A stretch of 32,322 bases of DNA from Amycolatopsis sp. MtRt-6 (GTDB taxonomy: Bacteria > Actinomycetota > Actinomycetes > Mycobacteriales > Pseudonocardiaceae): positions 1-32,322 of the forward strand of contig NZ_JADWPD010000056.1 in the NCBI RefSeq assembly GCF_017308975.1, written 5' to 3'. Shown one piece after another: positions 1 through 7,184 of this stretch (positions are counted from its first letter, which is position 1; every line of letters begins with the position of its first letter). The position numbers and the translations under genes were made by a program. The notes beneath the pieces were generated by a model that did not search any database, had not been told where the DNA came from, and was given only the letters and a program-made list of their open reading frames with translations.

Positions 1-25
1 GGCGCGGGCGGACCACCCTGGAGGA

Positions 26-700
26 ATGACACAGATCCAGCACCGGCCCGACCACCACCTCAAGACGGCCGTCACCGACGAACTCGCCTGGACTCCCAGT
101 GTCAACGCCGAAGCAATCGCCGTGAGCGTCGATGGCGGTGCCGCGACGCTGGCCGGGCACGTCGGCACGTATCCCGAGAAGGAAGCGGCCCTGCGCGCCG
201 CGACCCGGGTGCACGGCGTGACCACGACCGTGGACCGGATCCTCGTCCGGCACGGCCACGCGATTCCGGCCGACGTGGACCTCGCCCGCGAAGCCATGGC
301 CGTGTTCGACCGCCGCACGGTTCTCGTGCCCAAGAACTCGGTGCAGGTCGACGTGCGCGACCAGGTGATCACCCTGCGCGGGTCAGTGGACTGGCACCAC
401 GAGCGCGAAGCCGCCCGCCGGGCCGTGGCCGCGCTCCCCGGGGTCAGCGGCGTGCGGAACCTGATCACGCTGCGGCCCGCGCCGGGAGCCACCGCGGCCG
501 AGACCAAAGCACAGATCCTCGCGGCGCTGGCCCGGCACGCGCCCGGGTCCGCCCAAGACGTCGAGGTCGCCGTCGACGACGGCCAGGTCACCCTGACCGG
601 CGCCGTCCCCACCCCGGCCGAACGCCGGTCGGCCGAGCAGACCGCGTGGTTCGCCCCCGGCGTGACCGCGGTCGACAACCAGGTGCAGCTCACCGGCTGA
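26..700 (+). CDS. Triple BON-domain protein
   Basis: The 224-residue product consists almost entirely of three consecutive BON modules, roughly residues 10-75, 82-150 and 159-221. Each has the alternating pattern of a hydrophobic strand, a GxVxT/S-like turn (AGHVGTY, RGSVDWHHE, TGAVPT), an acidic/arginine-rich helix and a PGV-x-x-V strand. BON domains are known in periplasmic and envelope stress proteins (OsmY type), where they are thought to contact phospholipid surfaces. No signal peptide or membrane segment is visible, so a cytoplasmic or membrane-peripheral location is inferred. GGAGG lies directly before the ATG with almost no spacing. The next gene, a slipin-type membrane protein, begins 38 bp downstream, which suggests a shared membrane-related job. 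The family call is firm; the exact role is unknown. Confidence 0.85.
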   Translation: MTQIQHRPDHHLKTAVTDELAWTPSVNAEAIAVSVDGGAATLAGHVGTYPEKEAALRAATRVHGVTTTVDRILVRHGHAIPADVDLAREAMAVFDRRTVLVPKNSVQVDVRDQVITLRGSVDWHHEREAARRAVAALPGVSGVRNLITLRPAPGATAAETKAQILAALARHAPGSAQDVEVAVDDGQVTLTGAVPTPAERRSAEQTAWFAPGVTAVDNQVQLTG

Positions 701-738
701 GCCTCCGCCCCGGCACGAGCCGCGACCTCTGGAGCACC

Positions 739-1587
739 ATGAACGTTTTCGTGATCATCGTCATCGCCGCCGCGTTGCTGCTTCTCCTGGCGTCCGCGGT
801 GCGGATCGTCAAGCAGTACGAACAGGGGGTCCTGTTCCGGCTCGGCCGGGTGGTGGGCGTGCGCGAGCCGGGGTTGCGGCTGATCATCCCGGTCGTCGAC
901 GTCCTGCGCCGGGTGCCGTTGCGGATCATCACGATGCCGATCCAGTCCCAGGGCATCATCACCCGTGACAACGTGAGCGTGGACGTGTCCGCGGTCGCCT
1001 ACTTCCGGGTGCGGGACGCGGTGAAGTCGGTCGTCGCGATCGAGAACGTCTACGCCGCGATCGACCAGATCGCTCAGACGACGCTGCGGAAGGTCGTCGG
1101 GCAGCACACGCTGGACGAAACCCTGTCGGAAACCGACAGCATCAATCTCGACATCCGCCGGATCCTGGACGGCACCACGCTCGACTGGGGCGTGGAAGTG
1201 ACTTTGGTGGAGCTGAAGGACATCCAGCTGCCCGACACGATGAAACGGGCGATGGCCCGGCAGGCCGAAGCGGAACGCGAAAAGCGCGCCAAGATCATCA
1301 GTGCCGAAGGCGAATCCCTCGCCGCCGCCGCACTCGGCGACGCCTCGGACACGATGATGGCGCACCCGCTCGCGCTGCAGCTGCGCAATCTGCAGAGCCT
1401 GGTGGAGATCGGCGTGGACAAGAACACCACCGTCGTGTTCCCCGCCCCGCTGATGAGCACCATCGGCGAACTCGGCTCGTTCCTGGCCCGCGAGAGCGCC
1501 GCCGCGGCCCAGCCGAAACCGGCCGCCACCGCCGCGATCGTGCCGCCGTCCGCGGCCGTGAACGGCACCAGGGCCGACGAGCGCTGA
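739..1587 (+). CDS. Slipin/stomatin-like SPFH (band 7) membrane protein
   Basis: The 282-residue protein begins with one hydrophobic segment (VFVIIVIAAALLLLLAS, about residues 3-19) followed by the stomatin/slipin signature VKQYEQGVLFRLGRV. The SPFH domain covers about residues 20-215, with the characteristic LRIITMPIQSQGIITRDNVSVDVSAVAYFRV-type stretch, and then the charged helix rich in AEAEREKRAKII. SPFH proteins form oligomeric membrane microdomain scaffolds. The frame is open further upstream, but ATG739 is preferred because GGAG stands 4 nt before it and the membrane helix follows immediately. It lacks a downstream NfeD partner here; its neighbours are a BON protein and a GNAT enzyme. 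The C-terminal 40 residues are Ala/Pro-rich and low in complexity. Confidence 0.93.
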   Translation: MNVFVIIVIAAALLLLLASAVRIVKQYEQGVLFRLGRVVGVREPGLRLIIPVVDVLRRVPLRIITMPIQSQGIITRDNVSVDVSAVAYFRVRDAVKSVVAIENVYAAIDQIAQTTLRKVVGQHTLDETLSETDSINLDIRRILDGTTLDWGVEVTLVELKDIQLPDTMKRAMARQAEAEREKRAKIISAEGESLAAAALGDASDTMMAHPLALQLRNLQSLVEIGVDKNTTVVFPAPLMSTIGELGSFLARESAAAAQPKPAATAAIVPPSAAVNGTRADER

Positions 1588-1611
1588 CCGCCGCCGGCCC
1601 CCGGGACTCCG

Positions 1612-1642
1612 CAGTGTTCTGTGCGAAAAGGACAGAGCACTG
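1612..1642. terminator. Stem-loop after the slipin gene
   Basis: The arms CAGTGTTCTGT (1612-1622) and ACAGAGCACTG (1632-1642) pair over 11 bp with one G-U pair around a 9-nt loop containing GAAAA. It sits 25 nt past the slipin stop and 39 nt before the GNAT gene. A factor-independent terminator without a U-tract is the simplest reading; an operator or leader structure for the GNAT gene is the alternative. Confidence 0.5.
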
Positions 1643-1680
1643 TGGACCCGGGCCGCGCACCGGATCCGTGAGGAGACATC

Positions 1681-2202
1681 ATGACCACCGCCACCCCGCC
1701 GGTACAAGTCCTGCTCCCGGACGGCGAAGCCGCCTGGGTGCGCAAGCTGGAAGCCGGGGATGCCGCCGCGGTCCTCGCGCTGCGGGCCCGGCTTTCCGGG
1801 CGCGATCGGCACGTGCGGTTCTTCGGTCTCGGCGTGGCCGGGCTGGCCGAGCTCTCGACGCAGCTGTCCCACAGCTCCGGCGTCGGGCACACCGCCGTGG
1901 GCTGCTTCGTGCACTCCCGGCTGGCCGGTGTCGCCCGCTACGACATCCTGGCCGACCCGGCCGAAGCGGCGGTCGCGCTGGTGGTCGACGGCCACGGCCC
2001 GACGCTCGGCGTGGCGGCCCTGCTGCTCGAACAGCTCGTCGTCTCGGCCGAACACGAAGGCGTGCGGATGCTCGTCGCCGACACCGGCGCGGAGAACGCG
2101 AAAATGCTCGGCGTTTTCGCGGCGCTGGGCATTCCGTTCCGGCCGGGACTGCAGTGCGAACAGCCCGCTGCCGCGGAACGAAACGCCCCTTCCCCGGAGT
2201 AG
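1681..2202 (+). CDS. GNAT-family N-acetyltransferase
   Basis: The 173-residue product has a GNAT fold resembling the acetyltransferase domain of Pat-type protein acetylases: VRKLEAGDAAAVLALRARLS near the N-terminus, then RHVRFFG, the core strand AGVARYDIL (about residues 78-87), the strand AVALVVDGHGPTLGVAALLLEQLVVSAEHEGV that carries the acetyl-CoA-binding turn in degenerate form (GPTLGVA where many members have Q/RxxGxG/A), and a late LVADTGAENAKMLGVFAALGI helix with the usual N-x-x-M-L pattern. No cyclic-nucleotide domain is attached, unlike mycobacterial Pat. GAGGAGA stands 7-12 nt before the ATG. The substrate cannot be read from sequence; a protein lysine or small amine is possible. Confidence 0.85.
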   Translation: MTTATPPVQVLLPDGEAAWVRKLEAGDAAAVLALRARLSGRDRHVRFFGLGVAGLAELSTQLSHSSGVGHTAVGCFVHSRLAGVARYDILADPAEAAVALVVDGHGPTLGVAALLLEQLVVSAEHEGVRMLVADTGAENAKMLGVFAALGIPFRPGLQCEQPAAAERNAPSPE

Positions 2203-2205
2203 AAT

Positions 2206-2216
2206 GGACATTGTCC
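2206..2216. repeat. Short palindrome just after the GNAT stop
   Basis: GGACA-T-TGTCC is a perfect 5+1+5 palindrome starting 3 nt past the stop codon. Two other genes in this region (stops at 3020 and 3808) have similar TCC/GGA palindromes directly after their stops. Confidence 0.4.
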
Positions 2217-2268
2217 GAGAGCATTTCGCACGCTGGCGATCAAGCCCGCGTCGTTCTCGGCCTCAAGT

Positions 2269-2290
2269 CCGGCCGGTGTCCTCCGGCCGG
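2269..2290 (+). promoter_or_regulatory. 5'-leader hairpin before DUF5994 gene
   Basis: CCGGCCGG at 2269-2276 pairs with CCGGCCGG at 2283-2290 around a TGTCCT loop. The stem ends 3 nt before the GGGAG ribosome-binding site of the gene at 2307, so it could influence translation start or act as a terminator of upstream transcription. The function is inferred from position only. Confidence 0.4.
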
Positions 2291-2306
2291 GGACGGGAGC
2301 ACCGGC

Positions 2307-2843
2307 ATGAAGTCGGTCCCGCACACCACCCACGCCATGCGCGTCGCCCAGGCGGCCGAAGAACTCCGCCACCACGCGCCGCGACTGCGGCTCAAGCCGG
2401 AAGCACCCACCACCGGCTGGGTCGACGGCGCCTGGTGGCCCCGCTCCCTGGACCTGACCGCCGAACTGCCGTCGCTGCTCCCGGCACTGACCGCCCGGCT
2501 GGACCGGATCGAACGGGTCACCTACCACCTCGCGGCCTGGCCGCCCACCCCACGCCGGCTGCGTTCCGGCGACGAGCACGGCGACGTCCGGCTCGAAGGC
2601 TTCCGGTCGCCGCACGCCGCCACCCTGACCGTGATCGGCCCGCGGCACCGGCTGACGCTGCTGGTGATCCCGCCGGACGCCGATCCGGACCTCGCGCGCC
2701 ACGCGCTGCTGACCGCGGCGCGCCGGGGCAATGACGACACCGTCGACACGCTGCTCGCCGCCCTTGACGAGGACACAGCGGTGCAGCGCTGGGAGGTCGA
2801 AGGCGGCCGGCTCCCCGCCCAAGCGGGACCTGCCGGCGCGTAG
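2307..2843 (+). CDS. DUF5994 family protein (paralogue 1)
   Basis: The 178-residue product carries the DUF5994 hallmarks: LRLKP followed by GWVDGAWWPRSLDLTAELPSLLPAL (about residues 30-60), a central RLEGF strand after which HAATLTVIGPRHRLTLLVIPPDADP forms the late core. The DGAWWPRS block is shared with the two other copies in this window (5478-5921 and 10529-10990). The family is widespread in actinobacteria and has no established function that I know of. ATG2307 is chosen because GGGAG lies 8 nt upstream and the domain starts shortly after; the frame remains open further upstream in unrelated sequence. This copy has longer N- and C-terminal tails than the others, the C-terminal one containing a second acidic helix (DDTVDTLLAALDED). 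Confidence 0.85.
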   Translation: MKSVPHTTHAMRVAQAAEELRHHAPRLRLKPEAPTTGWVDGAWWPRSLDLTAELPSLLPALTARLDRIERVTYHLAAWPPTPRRLRSGDEHGDVRLEGFRSPHAATLTVIGPRHRLTLLVIPPDADPDLARHALLTAARRGNDDTVDTLLAALDEDTAVQRWEVEGGRLPAQAGPAGA

Positions 2844-3005
2844 CCGTCCTCCGTCGCTTCGCCGCCGGATCCGGGCGGCGGGGCGTCGAGGCGGGCGTGC
2901 AGGTGTACCCGGATCCCGTCCGGGGTGCAGGCCCGCCGTCGTTCCCGGCGCGATCACCACCCCGGTCCCGGCGACCCCGTCGAGCCTGCCGCCGGCCACC
3001 TGTCA

Positions 3006-3018
3006 GTCCACTATGGAC
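3006..3018. repeat. Short palindrome just after the phosphoribosyltransferase stop
   Basis: GTCCA-CTA-TGGAC is a perfect 5+3+5 palindrome, one base beyond the minus-strand stop codon. It belongs to the set of three stop-adjacent TCC/GGA palindromes in this region. The 160 bp between it and the DUF5994 gene show no convincing gene. Confidence 0.4.
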
Positions 3019-3019
3019 G

Positions 3020-3676
3020 TCACCGCGGGACCTCGGTCGGCAGGCGGGGTTCGCGGTGCAGCAGTTCGAGCGCGTCGGTGTCGGCGACCGCCGGGAACTT
3101 CCGGTAGCTGTTGCGGACCGCGTGCAGCCAGGGCAGCGGGTGCAGGCAGACGAACTGGTCGACCTCTCGGGCGAGCCGGTCGAGAACCGGTGCCTGCGCG
3201 ACCGGGACGGCCAGCACGATCCGGCGCACCTGGCGGGCTCGCAGGACGCGGATCGCCGTGTGCGCGGTCGTGCCGGTGGCGGCGCCGTCGTCGGCGAGCA
3301 CCACCGTCCGGCCCGCGATCGGCACCGGCGCGACGTCGCGCCGGTAGACGGCGACCTGCCGGGCCAGACTGCCCCGCGCCTGATCGGCGAGCCGGGTGAG
3401 CTCGTCCGCCGAGATGTCGAACCGGCGGATGGCGCCGTGGTCCCAGACGACCAGGCCGCCCTCACCGACGGCACCGAGTAGCACCGGTGGTGGTCCGGCG
3501 GCCTCGATCCGGGCAGTGAGCAGGATGTCCAGCGGCGCCCCGAGGACGTCGGCGATCTCGGCGGCGACGACGAGCCCGCCCTCGGACAGGCCGAGGACCA
3601 CCGCCCGGTCGCCGCGCAGCGGGCGCAGGCGGAGGGCCAGCCGTTCGCCCGCCTCCCGGCGATCACGGAACCGCAT
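3020..3676 (-). CDS. Phosphoribosyltransferase-domain protein
   Basis: The 218-residue protein has a type I PRTase fold. The PRPP-binding loop VVLADDGAATGTTA (residues 125-138) matches the family pattern of hydrophobic residues, two acidic residues and G-x-x-T-G. An N-terminal strand-loop VVLGLSEGGLVVAAEIADVLGAPLD (about 27-50) supplies the usual Gly-rich PPi loop and the L-x-x-P-LD strand. Homologues of this stand-alone type are common in actinobacterial stress and dormancy clusters, sometimes fused to or beside alpha/beta hydrolases. The substrate is unknown; a hydrolase or transferase acting on PRPP or a nucleotide is possible. It lies downstream of two GAF-ANTAR genes on the same strand, but a hairpin at 3749-3768 probably separates it from them. 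Confidence 0.85.
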   Translation of the reverse strand: MRFRDRREAGERLALRLRPLRGDRAVVLGLSEGGLVVAAEIADVLGAPLDILLTARIEAAGPPPVLLGAVGEGGLVVWDHGAIRRFDISADELTRLADQARGSLARQVAVYRRDVAPVPIAGRTVVLADDGAATGTTAHTAIRVLRARQVRRIVLAVPVAQAPVLDRLAREVDQFVCLHPLPWLHAVRNSYRKFPAVADTDALELLHREPRLPTEVPR

Positions 3677-3748
3677 GGGGCACTCCTGCCGTCGGAAGCC
3701 GGTCGGCCGTCTCCCAGCATGACCGCACCGCGACCGCGGGCGGGAGGG

Positions 3749-3768
3749 CCGTTGGTCACCACCAGCGG
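3749..3768 (-). terminator. Stem-loop between GAF-ANTAR and PRTase genes
   Basis: CCGTTGGT (3749-3756) and ACCAGCGG (3761-3768) form an 8-bp stem with one G-U pair and a 4-nt loop, about 40 nt past the GAF-ANTAR stop in the minus-strand direction. There is no U-tract, which is common in high-GC actinobacteria. Confidence 0.45.
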
Positions 3769-3791
3769 ACCGTTCGGCACCTTTGCTCGAC

Positions 3792-3806
3792 AGTCCATAA
3801 AGGACT
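3792..3806. repeat. Short palindrome just after the GAF-ANTAR stop
   Basis: AGTCC-ATAAA-GGACT is a perfect 5+5+5 palindrome directly next to the stop codon at 3808-3810. It resembles the palindromes at 2206 and 3006. Confidence 0.4.
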
Positions 3807-3807
3807 C

Positions 3808-4554
3808 TCAGCGCGAGTGGCGCACCGTGGACGGCGCCAGCACGACCGCGGGCGCGAGGGTGCGGTCGGCCAGTGCGCGGGCCACGTCGCTGAGCCGGCG
3901 GTTGTTCCGCCGGGCGTAGCCGCGCAAGGCCGTGAACGCCGCGTCCATGCTCAGCTGCCCGCTGACGGCGAGCACGCCCTTGGCCTGTTCGATGATCACC
4001 CGGCTGTTCAACGCGGTCTGCAGCTGCTCGGAGAGGAGCTCGCCCTGGCGGAAGGCTCGTTCGTGGAGGATGCCGATGGTCGCGGTGTCGGCCAGCCCCT
4101 GGGCCAGTGCCACGTCGTCCGCCGACAGCTCACCCGGGGAGTGCCCGAAGAGGTTCAGCGCGCCGATCGTCTGCCGGCGCAGCCGCAGCGGCACGGCGTG
4201 CACCGACGCGAACCCGTCCCTGGCCGCCTCGGCCGCGAACCGCGGCCACCGTGCCGCCTGTGCGGCGATGTCGGCCACCAGGACCGGTGTGCTGGTGGTG
4301 AAGCACTCGACGCACGGGCCCTCGTCGATGTCGAGCTGGAACAGCTCCAGCAGCCGTGCCTGTTCGGTGGACGACGCCAGCACCTGCAGCCCGCCCCGCT
4401 CGTCGGCCAGGGTCAGCCCGGCCGCCGCGACGTCGAGCAGCTCCACGCACTGCACCACCAGGGTGTGCAGCAGGTCCGCGACGTCGTAGTCGTCGACCAG
4501 CGTGTCAGCGAGTGCGACGAACGCGCGCGTCACCTGTCGTTCACGGTCGGGCAT
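3808..4554 (-). CDS. GAF and ANTAR domain RNA-binding antiterminator (first of pair)
   Basis: A GAF sensor domain (about residues 15-165) contains the typical LDIDEGPCVECF strand-loop and a VPLRLRRQTIGALNLF core. An ANTAR domain follows (about 175-235), recognisable from LQTALNSRVIIEQAKGVLAVSGQLSMDAAFTALRGYARRNNRRLSDVARAL. ANTAR domains bind paired hexanucleotide-loop RNA hairpins and cause antitermination; the GAF part would sense a small ligand or redox state. The first in-frame ATG (4563) abuts the AGGAG sequence with no spacing, whereas the second ATG at 4554 has AGGAG 9 nt upstream, so 4554 is preferred. It lies 42 nt downstream of a second GAF-ANTAR gene in the same orientation, so the two are probably co-transcribed. 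Confidence 0.92.
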   Translation of the reverse strand: MPDRERQVTRAFVALADTLVDDYDVADLLHTLVVQCVELLDVAAAGLTLADERGGLQVLASSTEQARLLELFQLDIDEGPCVECFTTSTPVLVADIAAQAARWPRFAAEAARDGFASVHAVPLRLRRQTIGALNLFGHSPGELSADDVALAQGLADTATIGILHERAFRQGELLSEQLQTALNSRVIIEQAKGVLAVSGQLSMDAAFTALRGYARRNNRRLSDVARALADRTLAPAVVLAPSTVRHSR

Positions 4555-4596
4555 GCCCACCATCTCCTGAATCGTCAGCTGCCTTCATGGTGATCC

Positions 4597-5394
4597 TCAC
4601 CGGAACTCCTCGTCCAATCGCAGCCGCCCGGCGACGATGTCGGCCGCGACGTCCCGCAGGGAACGCCCGTGGCCGAACGCGTAGGCCCGCAGCCGGGCCA
4701 GCGCGGCCGAGGCGGGCAGGTCCAGGTGCGCGATCAGCATCCCGGTGGCCTGGTGCACCTCCCGGAACCGCATCCCCGCGCCCTCCATCCAGCGCCCGTC
4801 ACCGTCGAGCCAGCGCTCGCCGCCGTCCCGCAGCCCCGACAAGGCGAGTGCGGCGATGTCGGCGACCTGCAACGCCGTCGACAGCTCGGTGGCGTCGAGC
4901 GAGCCCGGTGTCGAGCGGTAGGTGTCGAGGGTCGCCACCCGGACCGCCCCGATCTGCACCGGGAACGTGAACAACGCGGCCACCGGCTGCGCCGCGGCCT
5001 CCGCGGCGAAAATCGGCCACGCCGGCGGCGGCCCGGCGGCCAGATCGGGCACCAGAACCGGCCCACCCGCGGCGTGGGCCTCGAAACACGGTCCTTCACC
5101 GAGGGAAAACTGCAGCTCCGCCAGCGCGGTGCTCACCGCGTCACTGGCGTAGACGATCTCGCGGTGCCCGGTGCCGGCCACCACCGACACCGCCGCGCCG
5201 TCCACCGGCAACAGGCGCACGCACGCCCGGCACACCCGGCCCACGACGTCGACCCCGCTGCCGGTCCCGTCCTCGCCCAGCGCGGCCAGCACGCTCGCGC
5301 GCAGGTCCTCGACCTCAGCCACCGCGAACCCACCACCGGCGAGCTCCGCGTTCCGGCATCCGGTTCCTTCCGGGTCGGTGTTCGTGATCGCCAC
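4597..5394 (-). CDS. GAF and ANTAR domain RNA-binding antiterminator (second of pair)
   Basis: The 265-residue protein has the same order as its downstream neighbour. The GAF domain (about residues 25-185) carries FSLGEGPCFEAHAAGGPVLVPDLA, and the ANTAR domain (about 200-258) carries the helix FREVHQATGMLIAHLDLPASAALARLRAYAFGHGRSLRDVAADIV. The ANTAR helix replaces the common A-K-G with A-T-G. The product is expected to act as a soluble one-component regulator that recognises RNA. The start is a GTG with no clear Shine-Dalgarno; a GGGTAC-GCT -10-like element lies at 5449-5457 on this strand. Sequence divergence from the neighbour shows this is an old pair, not a fresh duplication. Confidence 0.9.
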   Translation of the reverse strand: MAITNTDPEGTGCRNAELAGGGFAVAEVEDLRASVLAALGEDGTGSGVDVVGRVCRACVRLLPVDGAAVSVVAGTGHREIVYASDAVSTALAELQFSLGEGPCFEAHAAGGPVLVPDLAAGPPPAWPIFAAEAAAQPVAALFTFPVQIGAVRVATLDTYRSTPGSLDATELSTALQVADIAALALSGLRDGGERWLDGDGRWMEGAGMRFREVHQATGMLIAHLDLPASAALARLRAYAFGHGRSLRDVAADIVAGRLRLDEEFR

Positions 5395-5477
5395 ACCAAC
5401 ACGGACACCGGGCCCGGATCAGCACCGCTGCCGCGGCTGCGTGCACCGAGCGTACCCGGCCGGGTGCCCTGATGGCT

Positions 5478-5921
5478 TCACGTGGTCAAGGACGGCGCGG
5501 GATCGCTGCCGGCATGCCCCGCCCCGGCGAGGATGTCCTCGGCACCGGCCGTGGTGTCCGGGTCAGCAGCCGTCCGCAGGGCGGTGGTGGCGGCGTCGCG
5601 CGCGGTGTCCGGCGCCACCACCAGCAGGATCAGGCGCCGCTGCGTGCCGATGAGCGCGACGGTGTGCGCCTGCATCGAGTGGAACCCTTCCAGCCGGACG
5701 ACACGGCCGTCCACCACGAGCTTGCGGTGGGCGATCTCCCAGCCGTCGCCCAGCGGGTAGCTGATCCGCTCGACCTCGCCCACCCGGTCGCGCACCGCCG
5801 CGAGGACGTCGGGGAACTCGACGCGGGCGTCGCGGGACCGCGGCCACCACGCGCCGTCGACGTACCCGCCGCCGGCGGCCGGTTTCAGCTGCAGGCGGAC
5901 CTCGTCACCAACGGTGGTCAC
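5478..5921 (-). CDS. DUF5994 family protein (paralogue 2)
   Basis: The 147-residue product shows the full DUF5994 block: VRLQLKP, GYVDGAWWPRSRDARVEFPDVLAAV (about residues 18-42), VERISYPLGDGWEIAHRKLVVDGRVVRLEGF and ALIGTQRRLILLVVAPD. The frame is open upstream across the desaturase gene, but the GTG at 5921 is the evident start: GGAG stands 6 nt upstream and the GTG overlaps the TGA of the desaturase as GTGA, a translational-coupling arrangement. This ties a DUF5994 protein to fatty-acid desaturation, at least in expression. The C-terminal tail is acidic and Ala/Gly-rich. Confidence 0.87.
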   Translation of the reverse strand: MTTVGDEVRLQLKPAAGGGYVDGAWWPRSRDARVEFPDVLAAVRDRVGEVERISYPLGDGWEIAHRKLVVDGRVVRLEGFHSMQAHTVALIGTQRRLILLVVAPDTARDAATTALRTAADPDTTAGAEDILAGAGHAGSDPAPSLTT

Positions 5922-6931
5922 GACCGGCTCCGGTCCGGGGTCTCGGTGAGCAGACCGCGCTCCAGCCTGCCGAAGCCGCGGGGTGCCGCGGAGTAGCCGG
6001 GGTTGAGCTTGCGAGCCAGGCGTTCCGGCTTGGGCCAGCGGACATCGGTGGCCCAGCCGACCTTTTCGAACAGCCAAATGAAGCGCGCGGACATGTCGAG
6101 CTGGCCGCGGCGGACGCCGTGGCGGGCGCCGGTCGGGTCGGCGTGGTGGGAGTTGTGCCACGACTCGCCCATGGACGCGATGGCCAGCGGCCAGAAGTTC
6201 GCGGACTTGTCGCGGGCGGCGTAGGGCCGGTCACCGATCAGGTGGCACAGGGAGTTCACCGACCAGGTGACGTGGTGCAGCACGGCCACCCGGACGAGGC
6301 TCGCCCAGAAGAACGCGGTCAGCGCGCCCCACCAGGACATCGTCACCAGCCCGCCGATCACGGCCGGGGCCAGCAGGGTGACGACGGTGAGCGCGGGGAA
6401 CCAGCGGTCGATCCGGGCGATGTCGCCGTCGGCGAGCAGGTCGGGGGCGAACCGCTGCGCGTTGGTCTTCTCCCGGTCGAACAGCCAGCCCATGTGAGCG
6501 TGCCAGAAACCCTTCGCGAGCGCGGCGGCCGAAGTGCCGTAACGCCACGGGGAATGCGGATCACCCTCGCGGTCGGCGAAGGCGTGGTGGCGGCGGTGGT
6601 CGGCGACCCAGCCGATCACCGGGCCCTGCATGGCCATGCTGCCGGTGGCGGCGAGGGCGATCCGCAGGCCGCGGTTCGCCTTGAAGGCGCCGTGGGTGAA
6701 GTAGCGGTGGAAGCCGATGGTGACTCCCAGGCCGGTCAGGAAGTAAAACCCGATGGCCAGGGCGACGTCGGTCCAGCCGAGGCCCCAGCCCCACGCGAAC
6801 GGCACCGCGGCGGCCAGCGCCAGCAGCGGCACGACCGCGAACAGCTTGACCAGGAAGGTTTCGGTGCGGGACTTTTCGCCCGCGAGCATCGGCTCCGCGG
6901 TGTTGGGTGGCCGTTGCAGCGTCTGTGTCAT
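5918..6931 (-). CDS. Acyl-CoA/acyl-lipid delta-9-type fatty acid desaturase
   Basis: The 337-residue membrane di-iron desaturase has the three histidine boxes of the stearoyl-CoA desaturase type: HRYFTH (75-80), HRRHH (112-116) and HNSHH (259-263), plus hydrophobic segments near 32-66, 92-110 and 183-220 that make the usual four-helix arrangement. It would introduce a cis double bond into membrane acyl chains, using an electron donor encoded elsewhere. ATG6931 gives the typical family length. The frame runs on upstream but that extension is unlike the family. The stop overlaps the start of the DUF5994 gene (GTGA). A GTTT-N14-GGGCTA element lies on this strand at 7016-6993, a weak match to SigF/SigB-type promoters. 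Confidence 0.93.
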   Translation of the reverse strand: MTQTLQRPPNTAEPMLAGEKSRTETFLVKLFAVVPLLALAAAVPFAWGWGLGWTDVALAIGFYFLTGLGVTIGFHRYFTHGAFKANRGLRIALAATGSMAMQGPVIGWVADHRRHHAFADREGDPHSPWRYGTSAAALAKGFWHAHMGWLFDREKTNAQRFAPDLLADGDIARIDRWFPALTVVTLLAPAVIGGLVTMSWWGALTAFFWASLVRVAVLHHVTWSVNSLCHLIGDRPYAARDKSANFWPLAIASMGESWHNSHHADPTGARHGVRRGQLDMSARFIWLFEKVGWATDVRWPKPERLARKLNPGYSAAPRGFGRLERGLLTETPDRSRS

Positions 6932-7171
6932 ATCGATCGCTCTTTTCCGTGACGTATCTGGCCGCCAGGGTCCGGGGCGAACAAATTCCGGGTAGCCCGC
7001 TGACGGCGGCCTAAACCGGGGGATGGTGGAGGTTGCCGGAACGTCCTGCCCGCTGCATGAGCGGAGCAACCAATATCTACGACGCACGAGCCGCCGGAAT
7101 CGTTCCCGTGCAGGTGCCCTTTCGCAGGCCGACCGGCCCGGGCCCATCCGGCACGCCGGCCGGCGGCCCTC

Positions 7172-7177
7172 TAGCGT
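7172..7177 (+). promoter_or_regulatory. -10 element of a probable leaderless promoter
   Basis: TAGCGT fits the actinobacterial TANNNT -10 consensus and is followed by 7 nt and then the ATG at 7185, so transcription would begin at or next to the start codon. There is no Shine-Dalgarno before that ATG, which agrees with leaderless translation. No good -35 box is visible. Confidence 0.5.
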
Positions 7178-7184
7178 GGCGGTC

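Noticed and set aside
2844..3005. Possible small minus-strand gene in the gap
   Set aside because: A short frame (VAGTGVVIAPGTT...) looks protein-like for a few residues, but no start, ribosome-binding site or family could be supported.
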